5,994 nt of DNA, from the NCBI GenBank assembly GCA_002452295.1, contig DKEX01000116.1:1-5994 (forward strand), in the 5' to 3' direction. The notes under the pieces are model-generated. The model made no database searches. It had not been told where the DNA came from and saw only the letters and a list, made by a program, of their open reading frames with translations. Source of the DNA: Firmicutes bacterium UBA6811 (GTDB lineage: Bacteria; Bacillota; SHA-98; UBA4971). Of the stretch, positions 4,577 through 5,994 are shown one piece after another. How positions within the stretch are numbered: position 1 is the stretch's first letter; every line of letters begins with the position of its first letter. Made by a program: the position numbers and the translations under genes.

Positions 4577-5994
4577 ATGCTTTCAGGCTCTTCAATTGGT
4601 GTCAGTGTTGATGCTGGTGCCGGTACTGGGGCTGGGGCTGCGGCTGCGGCTGCGGCTAATGCCGGTGTGGATGCCGATGCCGATGCCGCATACGTCGTTG
4701 AGATGCGCGACATAACGAAGCGCTTTCCGGGCGTGCTGGCCAATGACCGCATAAGCTTCCAGGTCCGCGCAGGTGAAGTCCACGCCCTTCTCGGCGAGAA
4801 TGGCGCCGGTAAGAGCACGCTGATGAATATTCTTTCTGGCCTCTACCGCCCCGACGGCGGGGAGATCCTGGTCAGGGGCCGGAGGGTCCACCTCGGCTCC
4901 CCCCGCCATGCCATAGCGGCAGGCATAGGCATGGTGCACCAGCACTTCCGGCTCGTGCAGTCCTTCACCGTCGCCCAGAACATCACCCTCGGCATGTCGA
5001 AGCCGCGCTTCGTCCTGAACATGCGCGCCATCGAGGACGACGTAGCGCGGCTTTCGAGCAGCTACGGGCTGCAGACCGATCCCAGGGCGAAGATATGGCA
5101 GCTTTCGGTCGGGGAGCAGCAGAGGGTGGAGATCGTGAAGATGCTCTACCGCGGCGCGGACGTCCTCATCCTGGACGAGCCCACTGCCGTGCTCACACCC
5201 CAGGAAGCCCGGGACCTTTTCACCACGCTGAACCGCATGAAACAGGCCGGGCGCTCCATCATCTTCATCACACACAAGCTGGACGAGGTCATGGAGGTGG
5301 CCGACAGGGTCACGGTCCTTCGCGACGGCCGCGCTATCGCGACGCTCGACAGGAAGGACGCTACCCCAGGCCTCCTCGCCAACCTCATGGTGGGGCGCGA
5401 GGTAGGCGGAGCGGTGCCCGGCAAGAAAGCGGCTTGCGGCGACCGCGTCCTGCGCATCTCCAGCGTGAGCGCCCTTGGCGACCGCGGGACCCTCTCCTTG
5501 CGCAGCGTGTCGCTGGAGGTTGCAGCCGGTGAGATCCTGGGCATCGCCGGGGTCGCCGGGAACGGCCAGCGGGAGCTTGCCGAGGTCATCACGGGGCTGC
5601 GCAGGGTGCAGGAAGGCTGCATCCTGCTTCGCGGCGCCGACATCACCAACCGCACCCCACTCGAGGTCATCCGCTGCGGGGTCGGCCACATCCCCGAGGA
5701 CAGGCTTGGGACCGGCATGGTGCCGAACCTCAGCATCGTGGACAACGTCATCCTGAAGTCGTATCGCTCGCGCCCGGTGGCGCGCGGGCCTTTCATTCAC
5801 GTAAAGGCGGCGCGCGAACACGCCGACAACCTCGTGCGGCGGTTCCAGGTCAAGGCCGCAGGTCTCGACCGCCCAATCCGGCTCCTGTCGGGCGGGAACT
5901 CCCAGAAGCTGCTCCTCGCGCGCGAGATCTCCGCGAACCCCGGCCTTCTGGTCGCGGTCCACCCGACGCGCGGCCTCGACATCGGCGCCGCCGA
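4577..5994 (+). CDS. Tandem-domain ABC transporter ATP-binding protein of a BMP-type (nucleoside/simple-sugar) importer, 3'-truncated by window edge
   Basis: The frame is open from ATG 4577 to the window end (472 codons plus two bases); family members are about 510 residues, so some 40-70 are missing. It powers import through two permeases, presumably encoded just downstream. First domain, complete: YVVEMRDITKRFPGVLAND from residue 39, Walker A GENGAGKST 73-81 (Lys79), Q-loop Gln122, signature LSVGEQQR from 176, Walker B VLILDEP 196-202 (Asp200, Glu201), switch His233. Second domain, degenerate as usual in this family: the P-loop position reads GIAGVAGNGQRE (322-333) with no GKS/T, the signature LSGGNSQK (437-444) is kept, and the Walker B position reads LLVAVHP before TRGLD, so Asp-Glu is replaced by Val461-His462. 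Only one ATP site is therefore likely to be fully catalytic. Odd: residues 1-38 are an Ala/Gly/Asp-rich extension. The gene lies 103 nt after the BMP gene, beyond the hairpin. Confidence 0.93.
   Translation, partial: MLSGSSIGVSVDAGAGTGAGAAAAAAANAGVDADADAAYVVEMRDITKRFPGVLANDRISFQVRAGEVHALLGENGAGKSTLMNILSGLYRPDGGEILVRGRRVHLGSPRHAIAAGIGMVHQHFRLVQSFTVAQNITLGMSKPRFVLNMRAIEDDVARLSSSYGLQTDPRAKIWQLSVGEQQRVEIVKMLYRGADVLILDEPTAVLTPQEARDLFTTLNRMKQAGRSIIFITHKLDEVMEVADRVTVLRDGRAIATLDRKDATPGLLANLMVGREVGGAVPGKKAACGDRVLRISSVSALGDRGTLSLRSVSLEVAAGEILGIAGVAGNGQRELAEVITGLRRVQEGCILLRGADITNRTPLEVIRCGVGHIPEDRLGTGMVPNLSIVDNVILKSYRSRPVARGPFIHVKAAREHADNLVRRFQVKAAGLDRPIRLLSGGNSQKLLLAREISANPGLLVAVHPTRGLDIGAA
4637..4657 (+). 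repeat. In-frame hexanucleotide repeat (GCTGCG)x3 plus GCT, encoding seven alanines
   Basis: Three exact copies of GCTGCG followed by GCT encode Ala21-Ala27 of the ATPase N-terminal extension. Slippage in 6-bp units would change the linker length by two residues without shifting the frame. Confidence 0.8.
4670..4687 (+). repeat. In-frame hexanucleotide repeat GATGCC x3, encoding Asp-Ala repeats
   Basis: Three exact tandem copies of GATGCC encode residues 32-37 (Asp-Ala three times), directly before the first conserved strand of the ATPase. It lies 12 bp after the alanine repeat and belongs to the same low-complexity extension. Confidence 0.8.

Noticed and set aside
4592..5962. Long - strand open frame (456 codons) opposite the ABC ATPase
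   Set aside because: The + strand frame here holds Walker A, Q-loop, signature, Walker B and switch His in order. The antisense frame is His/Asp/Val-rich with no motif, a mirror of GC-rich codons.
1..5994. CRISPR array, tRNA, rRNA, insertion sequence or attachment site
   Set aside because: No regularly spaced long repeats, no tRNA-like cloverleaf or rRNA segment, and no transposase gene or terminal inverted repeats were seen.

Overview
The window comes from a GC-rich bacterium (clearly above 60% G+C by eye). It uses strong AGGAGG-type ribosome binding sites and accepts GTG and TTG starts. Arg AGG and Ile ATA codons are common despite the high G+C. The gene content (class I CoA-transferase of the glutaconate type, biosynthetic thiolase, BMP-type ABC importer) is usual in anaerobic or fermentative high-GC lineages such as Synergistota or high-GC Bacillota. 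The binding protein is exported with a cleavable, non-lipoprotein signal peptide, which slightly favours a cell with a periplasm. The sequence alone does not settle the taxonomy.

Layout, all real genes on the + strand. (1) Positions 1-2813 hold an acyl-CoA operon: the 3' part of a CoA-transferase subunit A gene, subunit B (GTG start at 837, not the upstream ATG), and a 392-residue acetyl-CoA acetyltransferase with its full catalytic set (Cys88, His349, Cys379). It ends in a GC-rich hairpin without a U-tract, followed by a C-rich, G-poor stretch that looks like a Rho loading region. (2) Positions 2814-3381 (568 bases) hold no convincing gene. They contain the hairpin, a dense C-run array (G-quadruplex motif on the - strand), a 14-bp dyad, a 9-bp direct repeat and one weak - strand reading frame. 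(3) Positions 3382-5994 hold an ABC import operon: a BMP-family substrate-binding protein (TTG start), a strong intercistronic hairpin, and a tandem-domain ABC ATPase that runs off the window. Its two permease genes probably lie just downstream.

The CoA-transferase activates a carboxylic acid using an acyl-CoA donor, and the thiolase makes or cleaves acetoacetyl-CoA, so the first operon probably handles short-chain or dicarboxylic acid CoA chemistry. The second operon resembles purine/nucleoside importers (BMP plus tandem ATPase). The two units look separately transcribed, and nothing in the sequence proves a functional link. The most unusual feature is the ATPase N-terminus: about 25-30 extra Ala/Gly/Asp-rich residues encoded by in-frame hexanucleotide repeats, behind a good ribosome binding site. 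No clearly new system is visible; the genes belong to known families.
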